A DNA stretch of 64,000 bases from Bacillota bacterium (GTDB taxonomy: Bacteria; Bacillota; Clostridia; Acetivibrionales; DSM-1351), in the NCBI GenBank assembly GCA_023412275.1, contig JAEYNY010000113.1:52439-116438 (forward strand). Reading direction: 5' to 3'. Below are positions 25,519 through 34,181 of the stretch, one piece after another; position 1 is the stretch's first letter; every line of letters begins with the position of its first letter. Made by a program: the position numbers and the translations under genes. The notes beneath the pieces were generated by a model. The model was not told the DNA's origin. It did no database searches and saw only the letters and a program-made list of their open reading frames with translations.

Positions 25519-25997
25519 AGTATACCCTCTTGATTATAAGACGGTATTATTTTTCTTACACTTGCAACATATCTTTTAGGTAATGTTTTTAAAATTACAT
25601 TATAATTAGCATTATCATCCTTTCTTAGCCTCTTTATGGCTGTTTCAAGGAGAAGTAAACGCAGGCTGATTTCTTCGGCTTGTGACTGAACTTCAGCTTG
25701 TTTTATTGTCAAAAACTCCGACAATGCTTTTGGATTATTATAGTTTTTTAATATCTCTGAAATTGCTGCAAGACTGAAACCCATGTCCATTAGTGCAGTA
25801 ATTCTGGATGCAATCAATAGCTGTTCCTCACTGTAATAGCTATAGCTTGTATAATAATCTGTGCTTTTTGGTACCAATAATCCCAATTCATCATAGTGCC
25901 GGAGTATTCGTATACAAATATCAATAATAATATAAACGGCTTCAAGTTGAAAATTATTTAAATATTTGGTATAATACGGGTACATATTACAATACAT
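25464..25997 (-). CDS. MerR-family regulator, probably degraded
   Basis: Residues from about 29 onward match MerR regulators: IRILRHYDELGLLVPKS, then YTSYSYYSEEQLLIASRI, then MGFSLAAISEILKNY and a long helix. The N-terminus before that (NNFQLEAVYIIIDIC) does not look like the first helix-turn-helix strand of the family, which suggests a frameshift or replacement. The C-terminus stops just after IIPSYNQEGIL, where related proteins continue into an effector-binding domain; a piece of that domain may persist in another frame at 25402-25518. I read it as a decaying gene at the island edge. Confidence 0.5.
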   Translation of the reverse strand: MYCNMYPYYTKYLNNFQLEAVYIIIDICIRILRHYDELGLLVPKSTDYYTSYSYYSEEQLLIASRITALMDMGFSLAAISEILKNYNNPKALSEFLTIKQAEVQSQAEEISLRLLLLETAIKRLRKDDNANYNVILKTLPKRYVASVRKIIPSYNQEGILCNLLLPLIKAAMIRLRQ

Positions 25998-26072
25998 GTA
26001 AAATTATATAGTTAGGGTTCAAGTAATTTTTTTATCAAAACTTATGTATTTTTTTGAACCGAGGTAATTTAT

Positions 26073-27074
26073 ATGGAATTAGAGCTTCGACAGCCACCAA
26101 TAAATGGTTATTTACATCATGCCTATCCGCTGACTGTGGCAATGTCCCACAAAGATTTCAATTCATGGTTTTTGAGTAATTATATACAACTAGAATATTA
26201 TATACAGAGTAAGACTGTAAACTTTCTTACGTACCCAATATGCGGTACCAACTGTTTATGTCCATTGCTAGATTACAAAATATTGGATTTAGAATTTATA
26301 TATAAATCAAATATAGATATATTTGATTTTATAAAAACCAGTATAAATCTCGGATATTATGTAATGACTTATACTGATGAATTTTTTATACCGGGAAGGA
26401 TAGCATATGTTAGGAAAATACATTTCAGACATGATATTATGATTTATGGATATGATTCAGATAAAAGTTTATTTAATGTAATAGGTTATAATGAAAAACT
26501 AAAATATACTTCCTCATCTGTTAGTTTTTCTGAATTTGAATCCAGTTTCTTAAATTCTATTGACAAAACCAATGATATTATATTAATGAAAGCCAAAGAT
26601 AGTAAATCATATAACCCATCATATGAATTTGATGTGGAGAATGTCAAAAATCTATTATCTGATTATTTATTTTCTAAAAATACATCAGCAAACTTCCGTT
26701 CAATAGGTAAACCAAATAACGGTATATGCGGAATTTCAGTATATGATCAGTTAATAAAATATTATCAGGATATCCTACAAAATGATAGTAATGTAACATG
26801 TGATATTAAACATTTCCATTTACTTTATGAACATAAAAAAGTTATGGTATCTCGCCTAGAATATCTTATGGAAAATAACTATATTGATACAAAAAATGAT
26901 TTAATCACTGTATTCCGTAATTTAGAAAATGAAGCTTTAAATAAAAGAAATATAATAATGAAATATAATTCTACGAAAAACAAAGCGCAAATAAACACTG
27001 TCATTGATTCTTTACATAAAATGCGTGAAAGTGAAAAGAAGGCAATAGAAGATTTATTAAACGCTTTTTTGTGA
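26073..27074 (+). CDS. Uncharacterised protein, possibly BtrH/C39-peptidase-like
   Basis: The 333-residue protein has an N-terminal segment PPINGYLHHAYPLTVAMSH, then a Cys-containing CGTNCLCPLLDY. A hydrophobic middle follows with GYYVMTYTDEFFIPG and HDIMIYGYDSDKSLFNVIGY. The HD.(M/L)I.GYD pattern after a regulated tyrosine-rich loop is typical of BtrH-N / C39-like cysteine peptidase folds, which act as acyl or peptidyl transferases in natural-product clusters. I recall similar stand-alone proteins near peptide synthetase genes, but none is visible here. The C-terminal 120 residues are helical and charged. The start has a GAGG box. The gene is very AT-rich, unlike the island just before it. 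Confidence 0.4.
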   Translation: MELELRQPPINGYLHHAYPLTVAMSHKDFNSWFLSNYIQLEYYIQSKTVNFLTYPICGTNCLCPLLDYKILDLEFIYKSNIDIFDFIKTSINLGYYVMTYTDEFFIPGRIAYVRKIHFRHDIMIYGYDSDKSLFNVIGYNEKLKYTSSSVSFSEFESSFLNSIDKTNDIILMKAKDSKSYNPSYEFDVENVKNLLSDYLFSKNTSANFRSIGKPNNGICGISVYDQLIKYYQDILQNDSNVTCDIKHFHLLYEHKKVMVSRLEYLMENNYIDTKNDLITVFRNLENEALNKRNIIMKYNSTKNKAQINTVIDSLHKMRESEKKAIEDLLNAFL

Positions 27075-27111
27075 TGGAGCTTCTGCATTTTCACTGGGTT
27101 CTTTGTAAGGT

Positions 27112-27495
27112 TTATAAAGTTATTTCAATTTGATTTCCTTCAAGGCCAACAATACAACTTTCGTAATAACCATCACCTGTGATCCTTGGTTCACTTGCAA
27201 CCTCAAATCCATCATTCTTTAATCTGTCAGTCAAGCTATCAACCGCTTCCTTACTCCCAACACTAATGGCAATATGAATATAACCGGTCCGGTTTATGTA
27301 TTTATCTGTATCAGACAAATTGGGTTTATTCATTATTTCCAGCCGTGCCCCATCGTCAAAATTCAAAAAGTATGACCTAAAATCTGTTTTCTTGTTATGG
27401 TATCCTTGATTTGATTTGGCATTGAAATATTTAATGAAAAAATCCTTTGCATTTTCTAGATCATTTACATACAATGCAACATGTTCAATCTTCAT
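27112..27495 (-). CDS. VOC family protein (glyoxalase/bleomycin-resistance fold)
   Basis: The 127-residue protein has the paired beta-alpha-beta-beta-beta units of the vicinal oxygen chelate fold. It starts MKIEHVALYVNDLENAKDFF, with His5 a likely metal ligand. The middle is ARLEIMNKPN, where Glu is a ligand, and the second module begins GYIHIAISVGS and ends EGNQIEIT. The ligand set is consistent with a metal-dependent lyase or isomerase. The substrate is not determinable. It is a single-gene unit with a GGAGAA box before the start. Confidence 0.8.
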   Translation of the reverse strand: MKIEHVALYVNDLENAKDFFIKYFNAKSNQGYHNKKTDFRSYFLNFDDGARLEIMNKPNLSDTDKYINRTGYIHIAISVGSKEAVDSLTDRLKNDGFEVASEPRITGDGYYESCIVGLEGNQIEITL

Positions 27496-27580
27496 ATGAA
27501 TTCTCCAAAATTAAAATTTTGTGAGCTAAGATCTCACCTATATCAAAATATTATCCTATTATTGGTAAATAGTAAAGAAA

Positions 27581-27615
27581 TAAGCATCTATCATTTTTGA
27601 TAGATGCTTATTTTT
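27581..27615. terminator. Strong hairpin terminator, works in either direction
   Basis: A 12-13 bp perfect stem (TAAGCATCTATCA / TGATAGATGCTTA) with a small T loop is flanked by T-rich runs on both strands. It lies about 20 bases after the end of the dockerin beta-helix gene on the minus strand and separates it from the VOC gene. Confidence 0.8.
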
Positions 27616-27636
27616 GTATTAACACTTTGATGATTT

Positions 27637-30492
27637 CTAAATACCGTTTAGCAGATTTTTCTTAAGTAGAGCCAAATCAATTGCATCAATTACACCATCT
27701 TTATTCATATCACCCGCTTTGAGGTCGTCTTCTACAGGGAAATCATTGATTAAACCAAGAAGATACTTTTTCATCATGGCATAGTCTGTTGCATCGACAC
27801 TATCATCTCCATTAACATCTCCTGTAAGTACAGGAGGTGTGCCTCCGCCTGTAAACTGGAACCAGTTAAGGTTGAATATGTATCCGCTGCCTCCAGTGTA
27901 TTTAAGATACAAATTGTGTATTCCGCTGGCACCGCTAACATTGCATGTAGCGTCAGCCCAGGTCTGCCACCCTCCTGTGGACGTCACAGGACACGTTCCT
28001 ACTAATGGCCCTGTAATACTGTCTAGCCTGATTTCAATATTTCCACCGCTGGCACCACTGGCTACTCTGGCCTTGAAACCCGTCACTCCGCTTTTGAAAT
28101 CAAAATTGTTGTATACCGTATAATCGCCATTCTCAATATATCCTACATCCTGCCCGCCTTCGCTGCAGTTTTCAGTTTGAATTCCAGATTGTGAGGAGAA
28201 ACTCTCAGCTTCAATTTGAGAAGCCGAACCGCTTACTCTAAGCAATGCATCCGATTCACCTATCTTGACACCTGATGAATCAACTACAAATAATTTGTAT
28301 GTCCCTGCTGTTTCAGGTGTTACAATTGATGTAGCAGTTCCTGATGCCTTAGTCATAGTTGGCCCAACAACAAATTTTGTTGTGCCTGAGGGGGCAAACC
28401 ATACCGTATTTGCTGCATTACCGCTACTTCTTATATTTAAGTCGGATCCACATTTTGTGGCACAGCTTGCAGGGAATACATAGTCCTGAACAGGGAACAA
28501 GTTACTTGGCAGAATGCTTCTGTATGCTTCCTGAACTCCGGCGTTCAAAGCTATATTGTACTGTGCCAAAGGCCATACATTATCCGAAACTACAATAGGT
28601 GTATCAATTGTACTGCTTGGAGGGTTTTTACCCATTTTATTAACTGTCGCATAGGTTCTAAGTATTGTTAAGTCGTGTTTTTGTCCGTAATCCTCACAGT
28701 TAATTGTATACGTTACCCCCGGACTAATATCAAGTACATTATCATTTTCAGTTATGTATGCGCTTCCTTCATCATTATGTAAACCATAAGTAGGTCCAGT
28801 TGAGTTATCAGGTATACCTTTGACATAATTCTCATTTATAGTCGTATAAGGCATTTGCCCTATTGTATATATTGCTCCGCTGTCATGGAGTCTGTTTAAT
28901 GCATTATATATACGGTTATTATTTATTACGTTGTCCTTACAGGTATTTGAGTCAAGGAAATTACACCATCCCCATCCTAGCGTGATACCATTATAACCTG
29001 TGGTATGGACTGTATTATTTGTAACTTTGAGCTTGTTTACAAAGAATGCCGTTACACCGGCGCATCCACCGAATCCGGGAGCAGTACTGCAATCCCACAA
29101 CATATTATTGTTGATTACAACATTTGTACAAATTCCTTCTATACCCGGTGCATACTTCTGGTGTTCTCCCCCGTCTCCCAAGTACACATGTTGTGGATGA
29201 CCTACTGTAATACCGCTTGATGTGATGTCGTAAATGTAGTTACCTATGAGATTTGAATTTATAACATCGTTTACCATGGTAATTCCGTCGGCAGCACTAT
29301 GCTTTATAACATTTCCTGTGAAGTTGATTGAATCACTGCTGCTTACGTTTATCATGCCCGGATATGTATCCAGAAGAGTGTATTTGGTGTCATGCCAATT
29401 ACCATTATAATATGCTATAAATCCGTCTGCGCTCTGGCAAGTTGTTCTTCCGTAAGAGTCTCCTACTTTAATTAGGTTCCAGTCCGTATTTGCAAAGGTA
29501 ATACCTTGGAAAGTTATATTCTTGACTCTGTTTGTGTTTGACTTCCCTGAAATGTCAATAAGCTTCTCTAAAACAGGGGCTTCAACATCGGCAGTTGCCA
29601 TGTCCTCACCTTGACGTGGATAATAATATAGAGTTTTTGTAGTCTTATTAAAATAAAATTGTCCCGGTGAATTTAAAAATTCAAATGCATTGTAAATTGT
29701 ATGGGTACTGGTAGTGGTAAAAGCTGCACCCCAGCCGGGCAGTTGCGCTATTGCTCCATATGGCTGCTGTAAAAGAAGTACTCTGGAAGTACCGGAAGTA
29801 ATAACATCCCTAGTACAAACAACATTTTCGTTCCAAGTGGAACCGTTTACTATTTCAAGGTCATCCTTATTGCTTGTGATTTCCGGTACATCAGACGTAT
29901 TATACTTAACTCCGTCACTATTGCTGCCGCTTGTCCAAGCCCAGCTAGCCTGTCCTTTTGTAACAGTATAAGTTCCATATCCACCCTGACCTTTTACCGT
30001 TTTTTTGGTCATCTGAGCTCTCTTATCATTTACAAAAAGATACCTCAATTTGGTGCTGCGGTTCAAGGTAGCCTTATATATATTGCCATTATATTGAGTC
30101 CACCCTGTAACCTTTGTTGCACCGTTTAAAACAGGTACTTCACCCTGATATGCCTGATAAAATATCCTGAATCCGTTTGTCCCTGAATCCTCAGGCCCAA
30201 AAGTAATGGTACTGCTTAAACGATAGTCTCCCCCTCTTAAATAAACATAAATGTCACCGCTCATATTTTGGTTTATGGTACGTACTACATCCCTGGCCTT
30301 TGCGATCGTCTGAAATGGTTCATCAATGGTTCCGGGGTTACTGTCACTTCCCGTTGGTGATACGTAATAGACAGCCTGAGTCGCAGCAGAAACAACCATC
30401 GGAGATACTGTAATTGTTAAGATACTGCATAAGACAATTACAATGGAAAGAGTTAATGATATAAACTTTTTTGTCGCCTTGTTTTTTTTCAT
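27637..30492 (-). CDS. Cellulosomal beta-helix protein with CBM6-like module and type I dockerin
   Basis: The order of parts is: a signal peptide (to about residue 36); a right-handed parallel beta-helix catalytic-type domain starting YYVSPTGSDSNPGTIDEPF (about 40-670); a short Ig-like linker; a CBM6/CBM35-like module starting IEAESFSSQSG (about 760-885); and a dockerin (about 893-951) with two calcium repeats, GDVNGDDSVDATDYAMMKKY and DMNKDGVIDAIDLALLKK. The helix domain resembles GH141/GH120-type enzymes acting on xylan or pectin side chains; I favour GH141-like but cannot prove it. The dockerin binds cohesins of a scaffoldin, so the protein is secreted and built into cellulosomes. A promoter lies about 210 bases upstream. 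Confidence 0.8.
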   Translation of the reverse strand: MKKNKATKKFISLTLSIVIVLCSILTITVSPMVVSAATQAVYYVSPTGSDSNPGTIDEPFQTIAKARDVVRTINQNMSGDIYVYLRGGDYRLSSTITFGPEDSGTNGFRIFYQAYQGEVPVLNGATKVTGWTQYNGNIYKATLNRSTKLRYLFVNDKRAQMTKKTVKGQGGYGTYTVTKGQASWAWTSGSNSDGVKYNTSDVPEITSNKDDLEIVNGSTWNENVVCTRDVITSGTSRVLLLQQPYGAIAQLPGWGAAFTTTSTHTIYNAFEFLNSPGQFYFNKTTKTLYYYPRQGEDMATADVEAPVLEKLIDISGKSNTNRVKNITFQGITFANTDWNLIKVGDSYGRTTCQSADGFIAYYNGNWHDTKYTLLDTYPGMINVSSSDSINFTGNVIKHSAADGITMVNDVINSNLIGNYIYDITSSGITVGHPQHVYLGDGGEHQKYAPGIEGICTNVVINNNMLWDCSTAPGFGGCAGVTAFFVNKLKVTNNTVHTTGYNGITLGWGWCNFLDSNTCKDNVINNNRIYNALNRLHDSGAIYTIGQMPYTTINENYVKGIPDNSTGPTYGLHNDEGSAYITENDNVLDISPGVTYTINCEDYGQKHDLTILRTYATVNKMGKNPPSSTIDTPIVVSDNVWPLAQYNIALNAGVQEAYRSILPSNLFPVQDYVFPASCATKCGSDLNIRSSGNAANTVWFAPSGTTKFVVGPTMTKASGTATSIVTPETAGTYKLFVVDSSGVKIGESDALLRVSGSASQIEAESFSSQSGIQTENCSEGGQDVGYIENGDYTVYNNFDFKSGVTGFKARVASGASGGNIEIRLDSITGPLVGTCPVTSTGGWQTWADATCNVSGASGIHNLYLKYTGGSGYIFNLNWFQFTGGGTPPVLTGDVNGDDSVDATDYAMMKKYLLGLINDFPVEDDLKAGDMNKDGVIDAIDLALLKKNLLNGI

Positions 30493-30700
30493 ACTTTTCC
30501 TCCTTATATTAATTTACATTAAGATAGTTTTGAAATAATGCACAACAGAAATTATTAAAAAAGCCTGTGATAACCCATACCCTGACCTGACACTTGCACG
30601 GGGAGCTCTTCCAAATTACAGATATGTACTGATTATCTATAGGCAAAATGTAAAGAATAGGAGCAAAATGAAATGAGAATGATTAGTAAATCTGTTTTTC

Positions 30701-30730
30701 ATTATAGAATGTAAACTGTTTCCAAATCAA
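30701..30730 (-). promoter_or_regulatory. Probable vegetative promoter of the dockerin beta-helix gene
   Basis: On the minus strand TTGATT and TATAAT are separated by 18 bases. The resulting leader of about 200 bases (30493-30694) is unusually long and may hold control elements; I see no known riboswitch in it. The rest of 30731-30840 is very AT-rich, without genes. Confidence 0.5.
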
Positions 30731-30840
30731 TATAAATCCTTTTGACATTGGTATATTAATTTTGTAATTTTTTTATGGCAGGTACTATTTCAAAATATTT
30801 GTTCACTTTTTTTAAATTTTGTTAATTTTTTTTACAACGT

Positions 30841-30888
30841 AAAAGGCATCTCAAGGGTTCATGATGTAATCTCCTTGAAATGCCTCTA
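30841..30888 (-). terminator. Terminator after the AIM24 family gene
   Basis: GGCATTTCAAGG and CCTTGAGATGCC (minus strand) form a 12-bp stem with one mismatch and a 16-base loop, followed by TTTTACG. It lies 15 bases after the stop of the AIM24 gene. Confidence 0.7.
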
Positions 30889-30902
30889 ATTGTATTTAAA
30901 GC

Positions 30903-31673
30903 TTAGAACTTATTATCTCCTCCAAAGAGGCCTCCCAGAATTCCGCCTCCAATGCCAGCAATACCTGACTGCTGATCACGATGGCGTGCTCCTGCGGATG
31001 TAAGTCTGTCCGATAATCTGGCAAGAGGTAAGCTTTGCAAGAATACAATACCAGGTCCTGTCAGCTTTGCGAGAAATAGTCCCTCTCCGCCAAACAGGGC
31101 ATTTTTAAAACCTCCCACTGACTGGATATCATAGTCTACACTTGGCGCAAAAGCCACCAGACATCCTGTATCAACTCTTAGAGTTTCGCCGGGAAGCAAG
31201 TTTTTTTGAATAATTGTTCCTCCTGAATGAACGAAAGCCATTCCGTCTCCAACCAACCTTTGAAGAATAAAGCCCTCTCCTCCAAAGAAGCCTGCACCAA
31301 GCTTTCTGGTAAAAGCAACCTCAATATCAACTCCGGTGGCAGCACACAAAAATGAATCCTTCTGGCACAGGAAATTTCCTCCAAGCCGAGATAAATCCAG
31401 CGGTATTATTTTACCGGGATAAGGTGCGGAAAAAGCAACATGCTGCTTTGACGTTCCTGCATTGTAAAAAGTAGTAATAAAGAAGCTTTCTCCGGTAAGC
31501 ATTCTCTTGAATCCCTTAAAAGCTCCGCCATCTGTGGATGTCTGCATCATAATGCCATCTTCCATATACATCATTGCTCCGGCTTCAGCTCTAACGCCTT
31601 CTGATGGGTCCAATTCTATCTCCACTATCTGCATATCGTCCCCATAAATTTTATAATCAATAACGTCTGCCAT
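30903..31673 (-). CDS. TIGR00266 / AIM24 family protein
   Basis: The 256-residue protein begins DVIDYKIYGDDMQIVEIELDPSEG and has the repeated double-stranded beta-helix segments of the family (AEAGAMMYMEDGI, GTSKQHVAFSAPYPGKIIPLDL, GGEGFILQRLVGDG, GGEGLFLAKLTGPG). It ends in a glycine-rich tail. These proteins are related to yeast mitochondrial AIM24, and their bacterial role is unknown, with proposals of membrane or tryptophan-RNA-binding-like functions. The start has a strong GGGAGG box. It stands alone between a terminator and the PdxA-like gene. Confidence 0.85.
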   Translation of the reverse strand: MADVIDYKIYGDDMQIVEIELDPSEGVRAEAGAMMYMEDGIMMQTSTDGGAFKGFKRMLTGESFFITTFYNAGTSKQHVAFSAPYPGKIIPLDLSRLGGNFLCQKDSFLCAATGVDIEVAFTRKLGAGFFGGEGFILQRLVGDGMAFVHSGGTIIQKNLLPGETLRVDTGCLVAFAPSVDYDIQSVGGFKNALFGGEGLFLAKLTGPGIVFLQSLPLARLSDRLTSAGARHRDQQSGIAGIGGGILGGLFGGDNKF

Positions 31674-31734
31674 ATTAACCTCCCAAATTTATATTACTTT
31701 ATTTAGATACAATATATTACGTTTTAAATAAACA

Positions 31735-32751
31735 TTAGTCTGCTCTTTTTACCCACTGTGAGTAAGGATTTGAATATTTTGCCGCCAGTAGTATTGCCTC
31801 AGTCATACTTATCTCACTGGCGATTCCCTTTCCGGCAATATCATATGCAGTTCCGTGGTCGACGGATGTCCGCAGAAAAGGAAGTCCTAAGGTAATAGCT
31901 ATTGTTCTTTCAAAATCCAATGTTTTTGTAGCTATATGTCCCTGGTCGTGATATAAGGACAATACCGAATTGTACCTGCCTGTTAATGCCAAATGAAACA
32001 CAGAGTCCGGGCCTACAGGGCCTTCTACGTTAAACCCGCGCCTTTTTGCCTCCTGAATTGCAGGCGTAATGTTTTCACATTCTTCTAATCCAAAAAGACC
32101 ATTGTCGCCGCTGTGGGGATTTAAACCGGCCACTGCCATTGTACCTCCTGTTATTCCCAGGCTTTGCAAGGCTTGGGTGCATCTTTCCACGTAATCCAGT
32201 AATCTTTCCTTGGTCACCATATCACAAGCCTTCCTCAGTGATACATGGCGGGTAAGAAAAAATACTCTCATTCCCCTGACTTCAAACATTGTAAGAGGGT
32301 CTTTAGTGTCTGTTAGTCCGGCGAGTATTTCCGTATGACCGATAAAATCTATTCCAGCTGCTTTTAGTGAAGGCTTGTTTATAGGGGTTGTTGCTATTGC
32401 AGAAAGTTTTCCTTCCATTGCAAGCTCCACACTCTTTTTTATATACTCAAAGGAAGCCCGGCCATTTTCTGCCTGAACCTTTCCGTACTCCAGAGAATCA
32501 GGATTTATTATTTTTAAATCCACTACGTTTATATTATTTTTGTCAGAATTGAGCATGTCTAGATCCGCTACTACGTGGACGTTGGTTTGTATATCGCATA
32601 TCCGGGCTGCCTTTTCAACAACTCCGGCATCCCCTACTACTAAAGGATTACATACTTTGTATATATCACAATTAGCCAGTGCTTTTACTATTATCTCGGG
32701 ACCTATTCCTGCGGGGTCTCCCATTGGAATCCCGATTACGGGTTTAATCAT
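31735..32751 (-). CDS. PdxA/PdxA2 family dehydrogenase (4-phosphothreonate/erythronate-type)
   Basis: The 338-residue protein starts GIPMGDPAGIGPEI, a PdxA signature, and has metal-binding histidines in GHTEIL (about 135), in LYHDQGHIATKT (about 260) and in TSVDHGTAYDIAG (about 298). The forms TRHVSL and HDQGHIATKTLDF fit the PdxA2 branch, which dehydrogenates and decarboxylates 4-phospho-D-threonate or D-erythronate. They fit less well with the vitamin B6 enzyme proper. The usual kinase partner of PdxA2 (DUF1537 family) is not in this window. An AGGAGG box precedes the start. The choice between the two activities remains open. Confidence 0.8.
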   Translation of the reverse strand: MIKPVIGIPMGDPAGIGPEIIVKALANCDIYKVCNPLVVGDAGVVEKAARICDIQTNVHVVADLDMLNSDKNNINVVDLKIINPDSLEYGKVQAENGRASFEYIKKSVELAMEGKLSAIATTPINKPSLKAAGIDFIGHTEILAGLTDTKDPLTMFEVRGMRVFFLTRHVSLRKACDMVTKERLLDYVERCTQALQSLGITGGTMAVAGLNPHSGDNGLFGLEECENITPAIQEAKRRGFNVEGPVGPDSVFHLALTGRYNSVLSLYHDQGHIATKTLDFERTIAITLGLPFLRTSVDHGTAYDIAGKGIASEISMTEAILLAAKYSNPYSQWVKRAD

Positions 32752-32823
32752 TTTATCCCCTCCTGTTAATACTATTATAATATATCTGATTATAACCGAG
32801 GAATATGTCTATTCTAAAAATTG

Positions 32824-32889
32824 TTGACATTTTATTCAACAGGTAATAATATAATACTGTACTAAGTGTACTATTATTGTTAATACAGT
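32824..32889 (+). promoter_or_regulatory. Promoter and inverted-repeat operator of the first GntR/ABC module
   Basis: TTGACA (32824-32829) and TAATAT (32847-32852) are 17 bases apart. Just downstream, ACTGTACTAA (32856-32865) pairs with TTAATACAGT (32880-32889) with one mismatch, which is a good operator for the YtrA-type repressor encoded next. The position, overlapping the transcription start, implies repression. Confidence 0.6.
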
Positions 32890-32904
32890 TACAAGGAGGT
32901 GCTT

Positions 32905-33285
32905 ATGATACAATTGGATTTTAAAGACTCCAGACCTATTTATGAACAAATTAAAGATAAAATCAAGGAGCTGGTTATAACTGGTGCAGTTGAAACTGAC
33001 GACAAAATTCCGTCTGTAAGAGAGCTTGCTCAAACTCTTACCATAAATCCCAATACCATTCAGAAAGCATATAAAGACCTGGAAGCCGAGGGAATAATTT
33101 ATTCAGTTAAAGGCAAGGGTAATTTTATAGCCCCATTGGATAAAAGCTCTGTAGACCCCAGGCGAAAAGAGCTTTTGCTGAATATTCAGAAAACGGTGGA
33201 AGAATTGATTTTTCTTCATACACCGCAGCAGGCAGTAATCGATGTAATTCAGAACACATATAGTAAAAAGGAGGCATCCCAATGA
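32905..33285 (+). CDS. GntR-family regulator, YtrA subfamily
   Basis: I chose ATG 32905, five bases after AAGGAGG; the GTG at 32899 overlaps that box. The 126-residue protein has a winged helix (about 8-75) with DSRPIYEQIKDKIKELV, KIPSVRELAQTLTINPNTIQKAY and GIIYSVKGKGNFI. A short helical C-terminal part follows, instead of a large ligand domain. This is the YtrA type, which usually represses the ABC exporter genes beside it in response to cell-wall-active drugs. The stop overlaps the start of the ATPase gene (ATGA), so the module is translationally coupled. Confidence 0.85.
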   Translation: MIQLDFKDSRPIYEQIKDKIKELVITGAVETDDKIPSVRELAQTLTINPNTIQKAYKDLEAEGIIYSVKGKGNFIAPLDKSSVDPRRKELLLNIQKTVEELIFLHTPQQAVIDVIQNTYSKKEASQ

Positions 33286-34181
33286 TTCATGTTAAATCTT
33301 TGAGCAAATCCTACGGGGACTTTAAGGCGCTTGACTCCCTTGATATTCATATAAAAGAGGGTTCAGTATATGGGCTTTTGGGACCTAACGGTTCAGGTAA
33401 GACCACACTTATAAAGCATTTGACCGGTATTTATAAAAACGAGTCAGGTTCTATAGCAATAGACGGTAAATCCGTTTTTGATAATCCCGAAACAAAATCC
33501 AAAATAGTTTATATATCCGACGACTTATTTTTCTTTTCTCAGTACAGTATAAAGGAAATGGCTTCTTTCTATGCCAGCATGTATCCCGAGTGGAGTTGGG
33601 AGAGATTTAATACTCTAAAGCAGGTATTTCCAATCGATATAAAGCGCAGAGTTGTAAAGCTTTCAAAGGGTATGCAGAAGCAGGTAGCTTTCTGGCTTGG
33701 AATTTCAGCAAAGCCAAAGGTAATGATTCTGGATGAACCTGTTGACGGGCTTGACCCGGTTATGAGAAAAAAAGTATGGAACCTGATACTTCAGGATGTT
33801 GCAGAATACGGAACAACGGTTCTGGTATCCTCTCACAACCTGCGTGAATTGGAAGACATATGCGACCATGTTGGTATTCTATATCAGGGTAAAATGATGG
33901 TAGAGCGTGAACTGGATAATATGAAATCAGATATTCACAAGCTTCAGCTTGCATACTCAGGCAATACACCTGATAATTTATTCAAGGATGGAGAGGTATT
34001 ACACCGTACCCAGAACGGAAGCGTATTGCAATTAATTGTCAAGGGTAACAAGGATGCAATAATATCCCATGTCAAGTCAACAAACCCTGTTGTAATGGAC
34101 ATTCTGCCGCTTTCACTTGAGGAAATTTTCATTTATGAATTAGGGGGTAAAGGTTATGAAATCGAAAACATCCTTATTTAA
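33282..34181 (+). CDS. ABC transporter ATP-binding protein, YtrB type
   Basis: The 299-residue ATPase has Walker A GLLGPNGSGKTT (about residue 37), signature SKGMQKQ (about 128), Walker B VMILDEPVDGLDP (about 147) and the switch His in SSHNLREL. The signature lacks the LSGG form and fits the YtrB/BcrA-type exporter ATPases. The C-terminal 80 residues are variable. It works with the next gene, a large permease, at the membrane. Substrate unknown; modules of this type respond to envelope stress or peptide antibiotics. Confidence 0.85.
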   Translation: MIHVKSLSKSYGDFKALDSLDIHIKEGSVYGLLGPNGSGKTTLIKHLTGIYKNESGSIAIDGKSVFDNPETKSKIVYISDDLFFFSQYSIKEMASFYASMYPEWSWERFNTLKQVFPIDIKRRVVKLSKGMQKQVAFWLGISAKPKVMILDEPVDGLDPVMRKKVWNLILQDVAEYGTTVLVSSHNLRELEDICDHVGILYQGKMMVERELDNMKSDIHKLQLAYSGNTPDNLFKDGEVLHRTQNGSVLQLIVKGNKDAIISHVKSTNPVVMDILPLSLEEIFIYELGGKGYEIENILI

